45,851 bases of DNA from Ignavibacteriota bacterium (GTDB lineage: Bacteria; Bacteroidota; Ignavibacteria; Tepidaquicellales; Tepidaquicellaceae). Below, in pieces: positions 25,953-34,267 of this stretch; positions within the stretch are counted from its first letter, which is position 1, and each line of letters starts with the position of its first letter. The stretch lies in assembly GCA_003158365.1 (NCBI GenBank), contig PMIW01000054.1:1-45851 (forward strand), in the 5' to 3' direction. The notes below the pieces were generated by a model that saw only the letters and a list, made by a program, of their open reading frames with translations, ran no database searches and was not told the origin of the DNA. The translations under genes and the position numbers were made by a program.

Positions 25953-27959
25953 TTATTTTACCATAAGCATTTTTTTAACCGATACGAAATTATCAGTTTC
26001 CAGTCTGTATAAATATACACCTGAAGGCAGATTCATACCGTTAAAGGATATCGTGTATTTGCCTTCTGTTTTATTTTCATTTACAAGTGTTTTAATTTCT
26101 TTTCCAAGTAAATCATATACAACAAGTTTAACGTGAGCGTTTTTCGGGACATCATAATTTATATTGGTCACAGGATTAAACGGATTAGGAATATTCTGAT
26201 ATAATTCAAAATTATTCGGTGTCATTGTAAGATTTTCTTCAACTCCCACAGATAATGTTGCCGTTTTTATTACAATCATATCATTCGGATCAAATACAAC
26301 TGCAGTCGGCTGACGGTTGAAATAAAAAGAGAATAATTGATTGTTCACACTGTTCATAACTCTTACTGTAGTATCTGCACCTGTTGTAAAGCTGAATTTT
26401 ATTTCAATCGGAATCGGGAAAAATCCGGTCTGAGTTTGCTTTGCAAGAAAATTAATTCTCCAGGTGCTTCCGCTTGTATTTACAAAATTATATCCGTTTT
26501 GATATAGCGGATGGTTAGGCTGATAAATCCAGGCATTCATAAACCATGTTAAATCCTGACCTGCAACTGAACCCATCTTTGCAATGAATTCGGGAATTGT
26601 CGAGTTTTTCAGTTTGAAGTTTGCCGTATCCGTTGCATAAGCTTTCATCCCTCTGAAGAATAAAGTATCGCCGAGTGTGTATCTTAAAAGATGAAGTGCA
26701 CAGGAACCTTTACAGTAAGTTATTGCAAAATTAAACAATGTGTTTTCATCGGGAGTGGTAACATCCCATGAAGGTACTGATATTGCCCAGCCCGGATTAC
26801 CCGACATATAGGAATTGGCGTCAGTATTAATCATATTCTTGTATGCTGTATAACCGCCTGTACGCTCGACCCAGTAAGATTCATTCCATGTCGCAAAACC
26901 TTCGTTAAGCCAGATGTTGGACCACGACGCACAGGTAATCATATCACCAAACCACTGATGAGCATATTCATGAGAGACAGTATTTTCGTTCCATGCATTA
27001 ATAGTCGTAAGAGTCTGGTTTTCCATTCCTCCCCAGACAAAACCAGCACTATTTGGGACATAAGAGAATCCATTTTTCTCGAACGGCATCTCTGTATAAG
27101 CATTTGAATAATAAGTAGTCATAGTCGGTAAAATTGCTGCTATTGCTGAACTGCTGGCATTTGTCGGTGAATATAATCTTAATGGTACGCTGTCTAAAGG
27201 ATTGGATGGTTTGTGCCAGTATACAATATTTATTGTATATCCTACTTTTGATGTCATTACCATTAAATAAGTCGAAAGCGGGTCTCTGCTGACCCAGTGA
27301 TAGTAAAGCGAATCACCTGTAAGTGTAGAATCGTTCAATCTGCCGTTTGAGCCGAGCCTGACAGTTTGAGGTACTTTTACGGTTAAATCAAAAGTCGCTT
27401 TATCGGAAGGCCTGTCCCAGCAAGGGAACCAGCCGCGTGCGCCTTCCGGTTCTGCATCCGTAAATACATAACCTGTTGAACCGCTGTTGTAAAATGATGC
27501 ATCCGTAACATTCAAATGCCTGTATTTTATTCTTATATTTACAATTTCTCCTATATTATAAGTTCTGTCTAAATTTACCGTTAGAATATCAGACACCTGA
27601 GTATATGTCAGATTGGTACCGCTTGTTAATTTTACGGAATCAATTGCAAGCGAAACATTGTTTGCATTTAATTTTATCAAATTTAATGTTGAATCAACCC
27701 TGAATGTAATTACATTTGTTGCCGAAAAACTCTTCGGGTACGGACTGAAATAACAACTGTATAAATCAACATTCAATTTGTAATTCAGTACATCGTAAGA
27801 ATGTCTAGGTGTATTGGGAGAATAATAGTCAAGATGAGGAATAGTCATTTTTGACCTTTTCATAGAGCAAACTTCCGAACCTCTCATATTTGAAAAGTCC
27901 TGGGCAACGAGATAATTTCCGATACAAATAAAAATAAAAAGTAGAATTGTTTTTTTCAT
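25953..27959 (-). CDS. Secreted M1 aminopeptidase with T9SS sorting domain (copy B)
   Basis: This 668-residue protein begins with a signal peptide ending YLVAQ. Zinc ligands are His330 and His334 in HEYAHQWFGD and Glu353 in NEGFATW; the catalytic Glu is Glu331. GGMENQT (310-316) is canonical. Identity to copy A is high along the whole length, including long shared blocks before the sorting domain (RINFLAKQT, VVFDPN). The T9SS ending is IPNPFNPVT to KKMLMVK. Duplication is evident. Each copy keeps its own terminator, so each is probably transcribed separately. Confidence 0.93.
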   Translation of the reverse strand: MKKTILLFIFICIGNYLVAQDFSNMRGSEVCSMKRSKMTIPHLDYYSPNTPRHSYDVLNYKLNVDLYSCYFSPYPKSFSATNVITFRVDSTLNLIKLNANNVSLAIDSVKLTSGTNLTYTQVSDILTVNLDRTYNIGEIVNIRIKYRHLNVTDASFYNSGSTGYVFTDAEPEGARGWFPCWDRPSDKATFDLTVKVPQTVRLGSNGRLNDSTLTGDSLYYHWVSRDPLSTYLMVMTSKVGYTINIVYWHKPSNPLDSVPLRLYSPTNASSSAIAAILPTMTTYYSNAYTEMPFEKNGFSYVPNSAGFVWGGMENQTLTTINAWNENTVSHEYAHQWFGDMITCASWSNIWLNEGFATWNESYWVERTGGYTAYKNMINTDANSYMSGNPGWAISVPSWDVTTPDENTLFNFAITYCKGSCALHLLRYTLGDTLFFRGMKAYATDTANFKLKNSTIPEFIAKMGSVAGQDLTWFMNAWIYQPNHPLYQNGYNFVNTSGSTWRINFLAKQTQTGFFPIPIEIKFSFTTGADTTVRVMNSVNNQLFSFYFNRQPTAVVFDPNDMIVIKTATLSVGVEENLTMTPNNFELYQNIPNPFNPVTNINYDVPKNAHVKLVVYDLLGKEIKTLVNENKTEGKYTISFNGMNLPSGVYLYRLETDNFVSVKKMLMVK

Positions 27960-28088
27960 TGCTGGAATAATTAGTTTAAAAATAAATTGTGATATAATAT
28001 AATGAATATAAAAAAGAAAAAATTCATATAATTTGATACCGGAAAAACTGTAAAACAGAACAGCAGGCTTGAACTGAATTATAATTAA

Positions 28089-29909
28089 TTATTTTATAAT
28101 AACCATTTTTTTCACACCGGTAAAATCACCTGCTACTATTTTATAGAAATAAACTCCCGATGCTAAATTATTGCCTTTGAATAATACAGAATATTTGCCT
28201 GCTTTTTGTTTTTCATTTACCAGGACTGCCATTTCGCGTCCGGCTATATCATACAAAATAATTTTAACATTCACGTGTCCGGCAATCTCATAATTAATCG
28301 TTGTATTCGGATTAAAAGGATTCGGATAATTTTGACCTAAAGTATAACTCACGATTTCTATAGGGTCATCACCGTGTTTATCCTTTAATATTTTATTGTC
28401 AGGGTCAAATGTAACCAGATTCGGAAAACCCCTGACAAAAAAACTGAATGACTGCTCGGAAGCATTATTTACGGAATAAAATGTCGTATCTCCGTATGGA
28501 GTATTTATTTTTACGTCAAACGGCATCGTAAAAAACACAGGGTTTGAGTTCTGAGTTTGTTTAAGCGTAAATAATACCGTGTAAATATCATTTTGCCCCT
28601 GAACATATCTCCAGCTTATATTGTAAATGGGATAGTTCTGACCATAAATCCATTCATTAAAAAAGTAACCGAGCTGCATTCCGGAAATTCCTTCGGCAAC
28701 CCTTTGAAAATCCTCGGTAACTGCATTTCCGTAAGCCAATGTTGTATCGGATGCGTATGATTTCATTATTTGGAAAAATGCAGAATCACCGACTACTCCT
28801 CTCAGCATATGCAGGACTACGCTTCCCTTTGAATAAGTTCTGTTCGCATCAAAAATATTATTAACTGTACTTACATCCTGAACATAAACAGAACCGATTG
28901 CTTTCCTTGCATCCGACATTTTATTACTTACATATTGATTATAAGCGGTTTTCCCGTAAGCATCCTCTGCATACACGCACTCCAGATATGTTGCAAATCC
29001 TTCGTTGAGCCAAATGTTATGCCAGTCTCTGCAGGTTATTTTATCCCCGAACCACTGATGCCCGAGCTCGTGAGCTATAATATATTCCGAAATTACTCCT
29101 ATAGAAGTTGCAGTCTGGTGCTCCATTGCGCCTCCCATATCAGTTTGAGCGTGTCCGTATTTCTCCCTTATAAACGGATAAAGCCCGAACCTTGTTGAAA
29201 AAATCTTAAGCATATTTACTGTCAGGTCCAGTGTCGGTTTCAGCGAATCAATTACTTCCGGATAAATGTAATGTAAAACAGGCATCGAATCCGAAACAGA
29301 ATATTTAAAATAATTTGTGTACAAAGAAAAATTTGTTACCGCAACCGACAACAGATAATTTGCAATGCGGTATGAATTTTTCCATTTATATGTTTTAGTA
29401 TTATCTGGATTAATATCAACTTCCTTTAACACTCCGTTTGACACTCCCGTAAAAGCTGATGGACATTTTATCCATACATCCGAAGAATCGGCTTTGTCGG
29501 ATTGGATATTCTTGCACGGGAACCAGTCGCTGGCACCGTACGGCTCGCTTAAATTCCATACGGATGGAATATTATTATGCAATCCGAATTCAAAACTTCC
29601 GAACCCTGTAGGGACGGGAAGCCCGTGATAATTCACTATAACAGAAAAACTATTTATCAGTTTATTTTTATTATTAGGATGAATTGATATTTTATCTCTG
29701 TAATGATTATATGCCGAAGTACTTCCGTTGTATTTAATTGAGTCGACCGTCATCACATTGCTGAAGTTAAAAAATATTGAATCGGCAGGATTCAATATTA
29801 ATCCGTTTATAGTAACCTCCCCTGTTAAATTGTCAGGGTTGATTTTTATTTCAAGAAAAATTTTATAATATTTTATGTCAAGATTGGTATCTGCTTCCGG
29901 AATATTCAT
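28089..29909 (-). CDS. Secreted M1 aminopeptidase with T9SS sorting domain (GAMEH type)
   Basis: From the first ATG this gives 606 residues without a signal peptide, but the reading frame stays open upstream and encodes one (see 29910-30068). The site is HELGHQWFGD (His280, Glu281, His284) with Glu303 in NEGFATY. The substrate motif is GAMEHQT (260-266), as in the lipoprotein M1 at 10810, with His in place of the usual Asn. These two therefore form a second M1 subfamily distinct from the GGMEN pair. The T9SS ending has NYPNPFNPNT, LYDIAGREM and KKMVIIK. The gene is the last of a five-gene operon and follows the HAD hydrolase directly. Confidence 0.9.
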   Translation of the reverse strand: MNIPEADTNLDIKYYKIFLEIKINPDNLTGEVTINGLILNPADSIFFNFSNVMTVDSIKYNGSTSAYNHYRDKISIHPNNKNKLINSFSVIVNYHGLPVPTGFGSFEFGLHNNIPSVWNLSEPYGASDWFPCKNIQSDKADSSDVWIKCPSAFTGVSNGVLKEVDINPDNTKTYKWKNSYRIANYLLSVAVTNFSLYTNYFKYSVSDSMPVLHYIYPEVIDSLKPTLDLTVNMLKIFSTRFGLYPFIREKYGHAQTDMGGAMEHQTATSIGVISEYIIAHELGHQWFGDKITCRDWHNIWLNEGFATYLECVYAEDAYGKTAYNQYVSNKMSDARKAIGSVYVQDVSTVNNIFDANRTYSKGSVVLHMLRGVVGDSAFFQIMKSYASDTTLAYGNAVTEDFQRVAEGISGMQLGYFFNEWIYGQNYPIYNISWRYVQGQNDIYTVLFTLKQTQNSNPVFFTMPFDVKINTPYGDTTFYSVNNASEQSFSFFVRGFPNLVTFDPDNKILKDKHGDDPIEIVSYTLGQNYPNPFNPNTTINYEIAGHVNVKIILYDIAGREMAVLVNEKQKAGKYSVLFKGNNLASGVYFYKIVAGDFTGVKKMVIIK

Positions 29910-30068
29910 TAAACTGCCGTCGGAAAAACCTGTTTTTTCAAGATTTGATATTTCTTCGGAGGATTGTGATAATACTATGCCTGTACAACGAATTGATAAA
30001 ACTAATATCGAAGTGATAAAAATCAGCGACCGGAATTTATGCCCGGTGAATATTTTAATTAACCCAAT
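29910..30068 (-). other. Upstream extension of the M1 gene encoding its signal peptide, ATT start
   Basis: In frame with the M1 gene, 53 further codons precede the first ATG, with no stop until 30084. They encode a basic start (KIFTGHKFRS), a hydrophobic core (LIFITSILVLSI) and a likely cut before QSSEE, a normal export signal. No ATG, GTG or TTG occurs in this stretch. The ATT at 30066-30068 lies two bases after the TAA of the HAD gene (30071-30073), well placed for coupled initiation at a rare AUU codon. A CTG at 30024-30026 is a weaker option because it would drop the basic start. Confidence 0.6.
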
Positions 30069-30070
30069 GA

Positions 30071-30697
30071 TTATTCCTGTTTTTTATTTAACCTGCTGAA
30101 TTGCTTTAAAAAAGTTTTATGATTTTTATACTGTATAGCCTTCATTCCAAGAGATTCCGAAACCTGCACGTTTTCCTTTATGTCATCTATTAAAAGAGTT
30201 TTAGAAGGCTCGAGCTTGTATTTTTCCAGAGTAATCTGAAATATTTTCTTCTGAGGTTTGTTCAGTTTCACCTTGTAAGAGAGAACACGTTTTTTTAAAA
30301 GCTTTACGAAAGGAAAATTCTTGTCGATGAAATTTATATGCGCAGGGTCTGTGTTTGACAATAAGAATATTTTAAATCTTTTTATCCGCGCAATCTTTTC
30401 CACAAATGTCTTCATGGAACTGTTTACCCAGAAAATATCGGAATAAAAGAACAGAAAATCTGAATAACTTATTTTCAATCTGAATTTTTTCTTCAGTATT
30501 TTAAATACGTCTTTAATGCTTAAAGTTCCGCGCGTTATTTTAAGGCCCAGCTTATTTTTATTTATATAATTTTTAAGACTCCTTGCATTCAGGTTTTTTT
30601 CGTGCAAAGCAACCCTGTCGTAAAAATAACAGAAGTCAAAATAAACAAGTGTATTTCCTAAATCAAATATTATATTTTCAATAGGGCCTTTGCGCAA
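30071..30697 (-). CDS. HAD superfamily phosphatase (subfamily IA type)
   Basis: This 208-residue protein starts at TTG, three bases after the gpmA stop; no ATG is available. HAD motifs are in order: FDLGNTLV (Asp nucleophile; the usual second Asp is Asn), LLSNTD, KLNKPQKK with the conserved Lys, and LLIDDIKENV with the acidic pair. The sequence is unusually rich in Lys and Phe. Such enzymes remove phosphate from sugar phosphates, nucleotides or similar metabolites. The Asn in place of the general acid Asp is also seen in sugar-phosphate phosphatases of the YihX type, so it does not mean the enzyme is dead. The substrate is unknown. Confidence 0.85.
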   Translation of the reverse strand: MRKGPIENIIFDLGNTLVYFDFCYFYDRVALHEKNLNARSLKNYINKNKLGLKITRGTLSIKDVFKILKKKFRLKISYSDFLFFYSDIFWVNSSMKTFVEKIARIKRFKIFLLSNTDPAHINFIDKNFPFVKLLKKRVLSYKVKLNKPQKKIFQITLEKYKLEPSKTLLIDDIKENVQVSESLGMKAIQYKNHKTFLKQFSRLNKKQE

Positions 30698-30700
30698 TTG

Positions 30701-31306
30701 TCAGAGGTATTTTTTTTCTAAAATATTTAAATCTTTATCGAGCATGTAGTATTTTGGATGACCTGTTGGAATTTCAGTTCCGACTATTTCTTCTTTCGAT
30801 AATTTTTCCAGATACATTACAAGAGCCCTTAAACTGTTTCCGTGTGCTGAGATTAAAATATTTTTTCCCGCTTTTAAATCAGGGACAATATGCTTTTCCC
30901 AGTAAGGGATTACCCTGTCGGCTGTGTCTTTCAGGCTTTCACCGTTCGGAGGTGCTGTATCATAACTTCTTCTCCAGAGCTTCACCTGCTCGGCACCGAA
31001 TTTTTCGCGGGTCTCATCCTTGTTTAATCCCTGCAAATCACCGTACATTCTTTCGTTAAGAGCTTTGTCTTTTTCGACGGGAATATCTTTTTGTTTTATA
31101 ATATCCAGTATTATATCGAGTGTTCTCTGCGCCCTTATTAAATCGGATGTGTATGCTTTGTCGAATTTGTAATTTTTCAGTTTCTCCCCTGCATCCTGAG
31201 CTTCCCTGATTCCCTGCTCGGATAAATCAATATCTACCCAGCCCGTAAACCTGTTTTCAAGATTCCACTGGGATTGACCGTGTCTTAAAATAACTAAATA
31301 TGACAT
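30701..31306 (-). CDS. gpmA: 2,3-bisphosphoglycerate-dependent phosphoglycerate mutase
   Basis: This 201-residue protein has the histidine-phosphatase block LRHGQSQWN, followed by NRFTGWVD, NERMYGDLQG and SAHGNSLRAL, all diagnostic of the cofactor-dependent mutase. It interconverts 3- and 2-phosphoglycerate in glycolysis and gluconeogenesis. It is at the short end of the family's size range (about 200-250 residues), with a shortened C-terminal tail. It sits mid-operon, 25 bases after the redoxin gene and 3 bases before the HAD gene. Confidence 0.95.
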   Translation of the reverse strand: MSYLVILRHGQSQWNLENRFTGWVDIDLSEQGIREAQDAGEKLKNYKFDKAYTSDLIRAQRTLDIILDIIKQKDIPVEKDKALNERMYGDLQGLNKDETREKFGAEQVKLWRRSYDTAPPNGESLKDTADRVIPYWEKHIVPDLKAGKNILISAHGNSLRALVMYLEKLSKEEIVGTEIPTGHPKYYMLDKDLNILEKKYL

Positions 31307-31331
31307 ATTGTATTTTTTTAATTTTTTCCCG

Positions 31332-31877
31332 TTACTTCCATTTTATCGAACATCCCATCGAGGGAATTTGCTCGAACGAAATTTCCTTTTCATCAAGAAT
31401 CAGCTCTATTGCCGCTTCGAGGTCCTTTGATTTGACCTGTGATTCGTCTTTCCAGCTGTCATCCAGCCTTCCCCTGTATTTTAAAATTTTTTTTTCGTCG
31501 TAAACATAAATATCCGGAGTGCAAACCGCTTCATATTTTTTTGCGGTTTCCTGCGATTCATCAAAAAGATACGGATAATTCATGGAGTAATTTTTTGCGA
31601 AAAGTTTCATGTTGCCGAAAGAGTCCTCGGGATATGCAGTGACATCGTTCGGGCTGATTCCGATAAGCTGAACTCCTTTATTGCCGTATTTAGTCTGAAG
31701 TTTTATAAACCGCCCTATCACTGCTTTTACATACGGGCAGTGATTGCACATAAATATAATAACGAGAATTTTTTTTCCGCTGAATTCACTTAGCGTATAA
31801 ATCTTTTCGTCTATACCTTTAAGTGAAAAATCAATTATACCGGAATTTAATTCTCCGGGTTTACTTTGTAAAAGCAT
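31332..31877 (-). CDS. Redoxin/thioredoxin-family protein (CNHCP type)
   Basis: This is a 181-residue cytoplasmic protein with no signal peptide. The thioredoxin-fold active site reads FMCNHCPYVKA, a CxxC motif with an unusual NH centre, followed by QLIGISPND, YPYLFDESQE and TPDIYVYDE. This matches the AhpC/TSA-like family often annotated only as thioredoxin family protein. It probably reduces disulphides or peroxides, but the partner is unknown. It starts 8 bases after the acidic hypothetical gene, so the two are cotranscribed. Confidence 0.9.
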   Translation of the reverse strand: MLLQSKPGELNSGIIDFSLKGIDEKIYTLSEFSGKKILVIIFMCNHCPYVKAVIGRFIKLQTKYGNKGVQLIGISPNDVTAYPEDSFGNMKLFAKNYSMNYPYLFDESQETAKKYEAVCTPDIYVYDEKKILKYRGRLDDSWKDESQVKSKDLEAAIELILDEKEISFEQIPSMGCSIKWK

Positions 31878-31885
31878 TTTATTTA

Positions 31886-32362
31886 TTAAATTTCTTCTTC
31901 GTCGTCGTCAATCATTTCAGGATGGAAATCCTCGTATATAAAACTGTTGAGCTTTTCCTTTTCCACATCCTGCCTGAAAACTTCCTCGGTAATGAACCTG
32001 TATTTTTCCTCGAGTGTATAATCACTCTGAAAATGCACAATAATACTGTGCTTGTCGAGCAGGCAAATCAGTTTTTCAAATTCATCCTTCAACTGAATCC
32101 CGTTTGATTTATTCAGCCTGGGAAAATTCGGTTCGCCTATTAATTGAAAGACATTTATTAATTTTGAATTTTTATGCTTTTGTTCAAACTCCCTGACCTG
32201 TGTTAAAAATTCATTGTCATCTTCAACCTCTTCTATCTCAAGGGTTTCATCTGAAGCTTCTTCAATACTTAAAAAATCATCTTCAATCAAATTCATTTCG
32301 TCCGATACTTTTTTCTTCTTCTTTATATTCTTTTTATCGTCGTCCTTTTTGCGTTTTTGCAT
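31886..32362 (-). CDS. Acidic hypothetical protein with Lys-rich start
   Basis: The family is not recognised. The 158-residue protein begins with a highly basic stretch (KRKKDDDKKN, then KKKKK), followed by a long acidic region (about residues 20-55), a folded-looking section (about 60-150) and a DDDEEE tail. The folded part carries YRFITEEVF and SFIYEDFHPE, which look conserved and may mark a small domain. No signal peptide or membrane segment is present. The alternating charged ends suggest an unstructured protein that binds a nucleic acid or another protein, but this is a guess. It is the first gene of a five-gene operon with a promoter-like sequence upstream. Confidence 0.7.
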   Translation of the reverse strand: MQKRKKDDDKKNIKKKKKVSDEMNLIEDDFLSIEEASDETLEIEEVEDDNEFLTQVREFEQKHKNSKLINVFQLIGEPNFPRLNKSNGIQLKDEFEKLICLLDKHSIIVHFQSDYTLEEKYRFITEEVFRQDVEKEKLNSFIYEDFHPEMIDDDEEEI

Positions 32363-32420
32363 TTATTAAACTTATTTAAAACTTATTAAAACTTTTTCAA
32401 AACTATTTTAGTGTTTCTTA

Positions 32421-32450
32421 CAAAAATAAAAACATTATTAAACAATTCAA
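32421..32450 (-). promoter_or_regulatory. Bacteroidetes-type promoter for the 32362-28089 operon
   Basis: On the minus strand, TTG (32450-32448) and TATTTTTG (32428-32421) are 19 bases apart, matching the TTG/TAnnTTTG pattern. The predicted start leaves a leader of about 50 bases before the ATG at 32362. Confidence 0.5.
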
Positions 32451-32463
32451 GTTAATTTAAAAA

Positions 32464-33231
32464 TCATTTTATAAAATAAAAATAGAGATATATAAACGGT
32501 GTTATGAAAATTAAGCTGTCAAACCTGTCAAGTAATCCCCCGTGACCGGGAATAAGATTCGATGAATCCTTAACTTCGGTATATCTTTTAAGCAGCGATT
32601 CGAAATTATCACCTGCCTGGCTTACCGCTCCAATCAACAATCCCAGCACTATGCTGTCGGTTAAATTTATAAATTCACTTTTTAAATAATAAAAGAACAC
32701 TGATGATATTACGGTAAATAACAAACCTGCTATTGCGCCTTCAACCGTCTTATTCGGACTGATAGATGTTAATTTGTGTTTTCCGAGTAATTTTCCGCCG
32801 AAGTACGCAAATGTATCACAAGCCCAAATCAGCACGAATAAATATATCACAACAAGAAAATTCTTTTCAAGTTCATTCAAAAGAAAAAAAGGAATCGTAA
32901 CATATATTATTCCGAAAACCGATAATACGGGATTCAGCGGATTCCTTTTCTTTTCCCTGAAAATTTCAAAAAACACAGGAAGTGAAATTAAAATCATTCC
33001 GGTATAATATTTGAAATACAAAAGAAAAAATATTGCAACCGATATTAATACCGTAAGTATCTTTAAGGTAAAAATACCTTTATTTTCGAACATCTTCAAA
33101 AACTCCCATAAGCACAATGTCTGAATCACAAGGCACAAAACCAGGAAATAAATTCCGCCGAGATATATGAGATATAAAAAAAGCGGTATCCCTATTACTC
33201 CTATAATTGTCCTTTTCGCTGTGTTTGACAT
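32464..33231 (-). CDS. cdsA: Phosphatidate cytidylyltransferase
   Basis: This 255-residue multi-pass membrane protein makes CDP-diacylglycerol from phosphatidic acid and CTP, the entry step to phospholipid head groups. The family signature is complete near the C-terminus: LLKRYTEVKDSSNLIPGHGG and then LDRFDS, preceded by SPNKTVEGA. About seven hydrophobic segments are visible. Its ATG shares one base with the stop codon of the upstream CPBP gene (TAATG), so translation is coupled. Confidence 0.95.
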   Translation of the reverse strand: MSNTAKRTIIGVIGIPLFLYLIYLGGIYFLVLCLVIQTLCLWEFLKMFENKGIFTLKILTVLISVAIFFLLYFKYYTGMILISLPVFFEIFREKKRNPLNPVLSVFGIIYVTIPFFLLNELEKNFLVVIYLFVLIWACDTFAYFGGKLLGKHKLTSISPNKTVEGAIAGLLFTVISSVFFYYLKSEFINLTDSIVLGLLIGAVSQAGDNFESLLKRYTEVKDSSNLIPGHGGLLDRFDSLIFITPFIYLYFYFIK

Positions 33232-34151
33232 TAATATGCTTTCCGGGTTTTTTTATTATAAATTTTTACCATATAAATCATAATAAATATAAACAGTACC
33301 AGTGAAACCAATCCGAGTATTCCGAACTGCACCAGCTGCATTCCTGAAATCTCCGGCTCTGCAATATTATCTTTGCCGAATTTGAAAACCGAATAAGCTG
33401 AAATAAAATTATTTGTAAAATGACAAACAACTGCAGTCCATATGCTTTCGCTGTAATATACTACAAATGTAAGATAAAATCCCAATACAATTAAAGGAAT
33501 CAGGTTGAACGGATGAAAATGAAATATTGCAAAAATAAGTCCCGTCAGAAATATCGCGTTCCTCCTGAGTGATACTCTTTCCAGATTTTTGAACAGCAAT
33601 CCCCTGAAAAGAAATTCTTCGCAGATAGCAGGTGTTACAGCAATTATAAAAACCACAAATATAAATTCGGGTATGCTGTTTGCCGTTACAAGACTCATGG
33701 TTGTCTGCTCTAGCGCATCGAATAAATCTTTAACCTGTTTTAAAAATTCTATTCCGAACGGCAGGGAGAAAATAAGTTTATTCTGCAAATATAAAAAAAC
33801 CTGAAGGAAAGGCTGAACAACAACCAATCCGAAAATTGCAAGAAAGAAAATCGCGAAATTTGGTTTCCTTATCCTGAAAGTTTCCGTGAATTTATTTCCC
33901 TGCAGTAAGCTCAATAGTATTGCCGGAAAAAGAATAAACATGAATTGCGCGAAAGATAATATAATCCTTGTCTTCAAAAGATTCTCAGGAAGGGTTTTTA
34001 AATCCACCCCTAAAATAGAAATAGTTAATAGTCCGCCGAATACCTGGTAAGTAACAAAAGTCGTGATTAATAGAATAACAATAAATACTGCGGGATGCAT
34101 TTTCGAGAGAGGAGCTTTTTTCGGTTCTCTGTTGTTATTAATACTGTCCAA
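33231..34151 (-). CDS. CPBP family intramembrane metalloprotease
   Basis: This 306-residue membrane protein has about eight hydrophobic segments. The CPBP/Abi motifs are intact: Glu178-Glu179 with Arg183 in EEFLFRG, His211 in FAIFHFHP, and His244 with Asn248 in CHFTNNF. Members cleave transmembrane or prenylated peptides; roles include bacteriocin self-immunity and membrane stress. Neither the target nor the role here is visible. It overlaps cdsA by one base and is divergent from another membrane protease (34268), with a palindrome between them. Confidence 0.9.
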   Translation of the reverse strand: MDSINNNREPKKAPLSKMHPAVFIVILLITTFVTYQVFGGLLTISILGVDLKTLPENLLKTRIILSFAQFMFILFPAILLSLLQGNKFTETFRIRKPNFAIFFLAIFGLVVVQPFLQVFLYLQNKLIFSLPFGIEFLKQVKDLFDALEQTTMSLVTANSIPEFIFVVFIIAVTPAICEEFLFRGLLFKNLERVSLRRNAIFLTGLIFAIFHFHPFNLIPLIVLGFYLTFVVYYSESIWTAVVCHFTNNFISAYSVFKFGKDNIAEPEISGMQLVQFGILGLVSLVLFIFIMIYMVKIYNKKTRKAY

Positions 34152-34167
34152 TTAAAAATATATTTTA

Positions 34168-34179
34168 TGCAATATTGCA
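34168..34179. promoter_or_regulatory. Perfect 12-base palindrome between divergent protease genes
   Basis: TGCAATATTGCA is an exact dyad 17 bases upstream of the CPBP start and 89 bases upstream of the site-2 protease start. Its position and symmetry suit a dimeric regulator of the divergent genes. No other copy was noticed in the window by eye. Confidence 0.4.
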
Positions 34180-34267
34180 AAATATATCCTTTAATTAAAT
34201 AACAATAATCAGGTAGTGTATTTTTTAAAAAATTGATATTAAAATTGAATAAAGGTATTTTACACTT

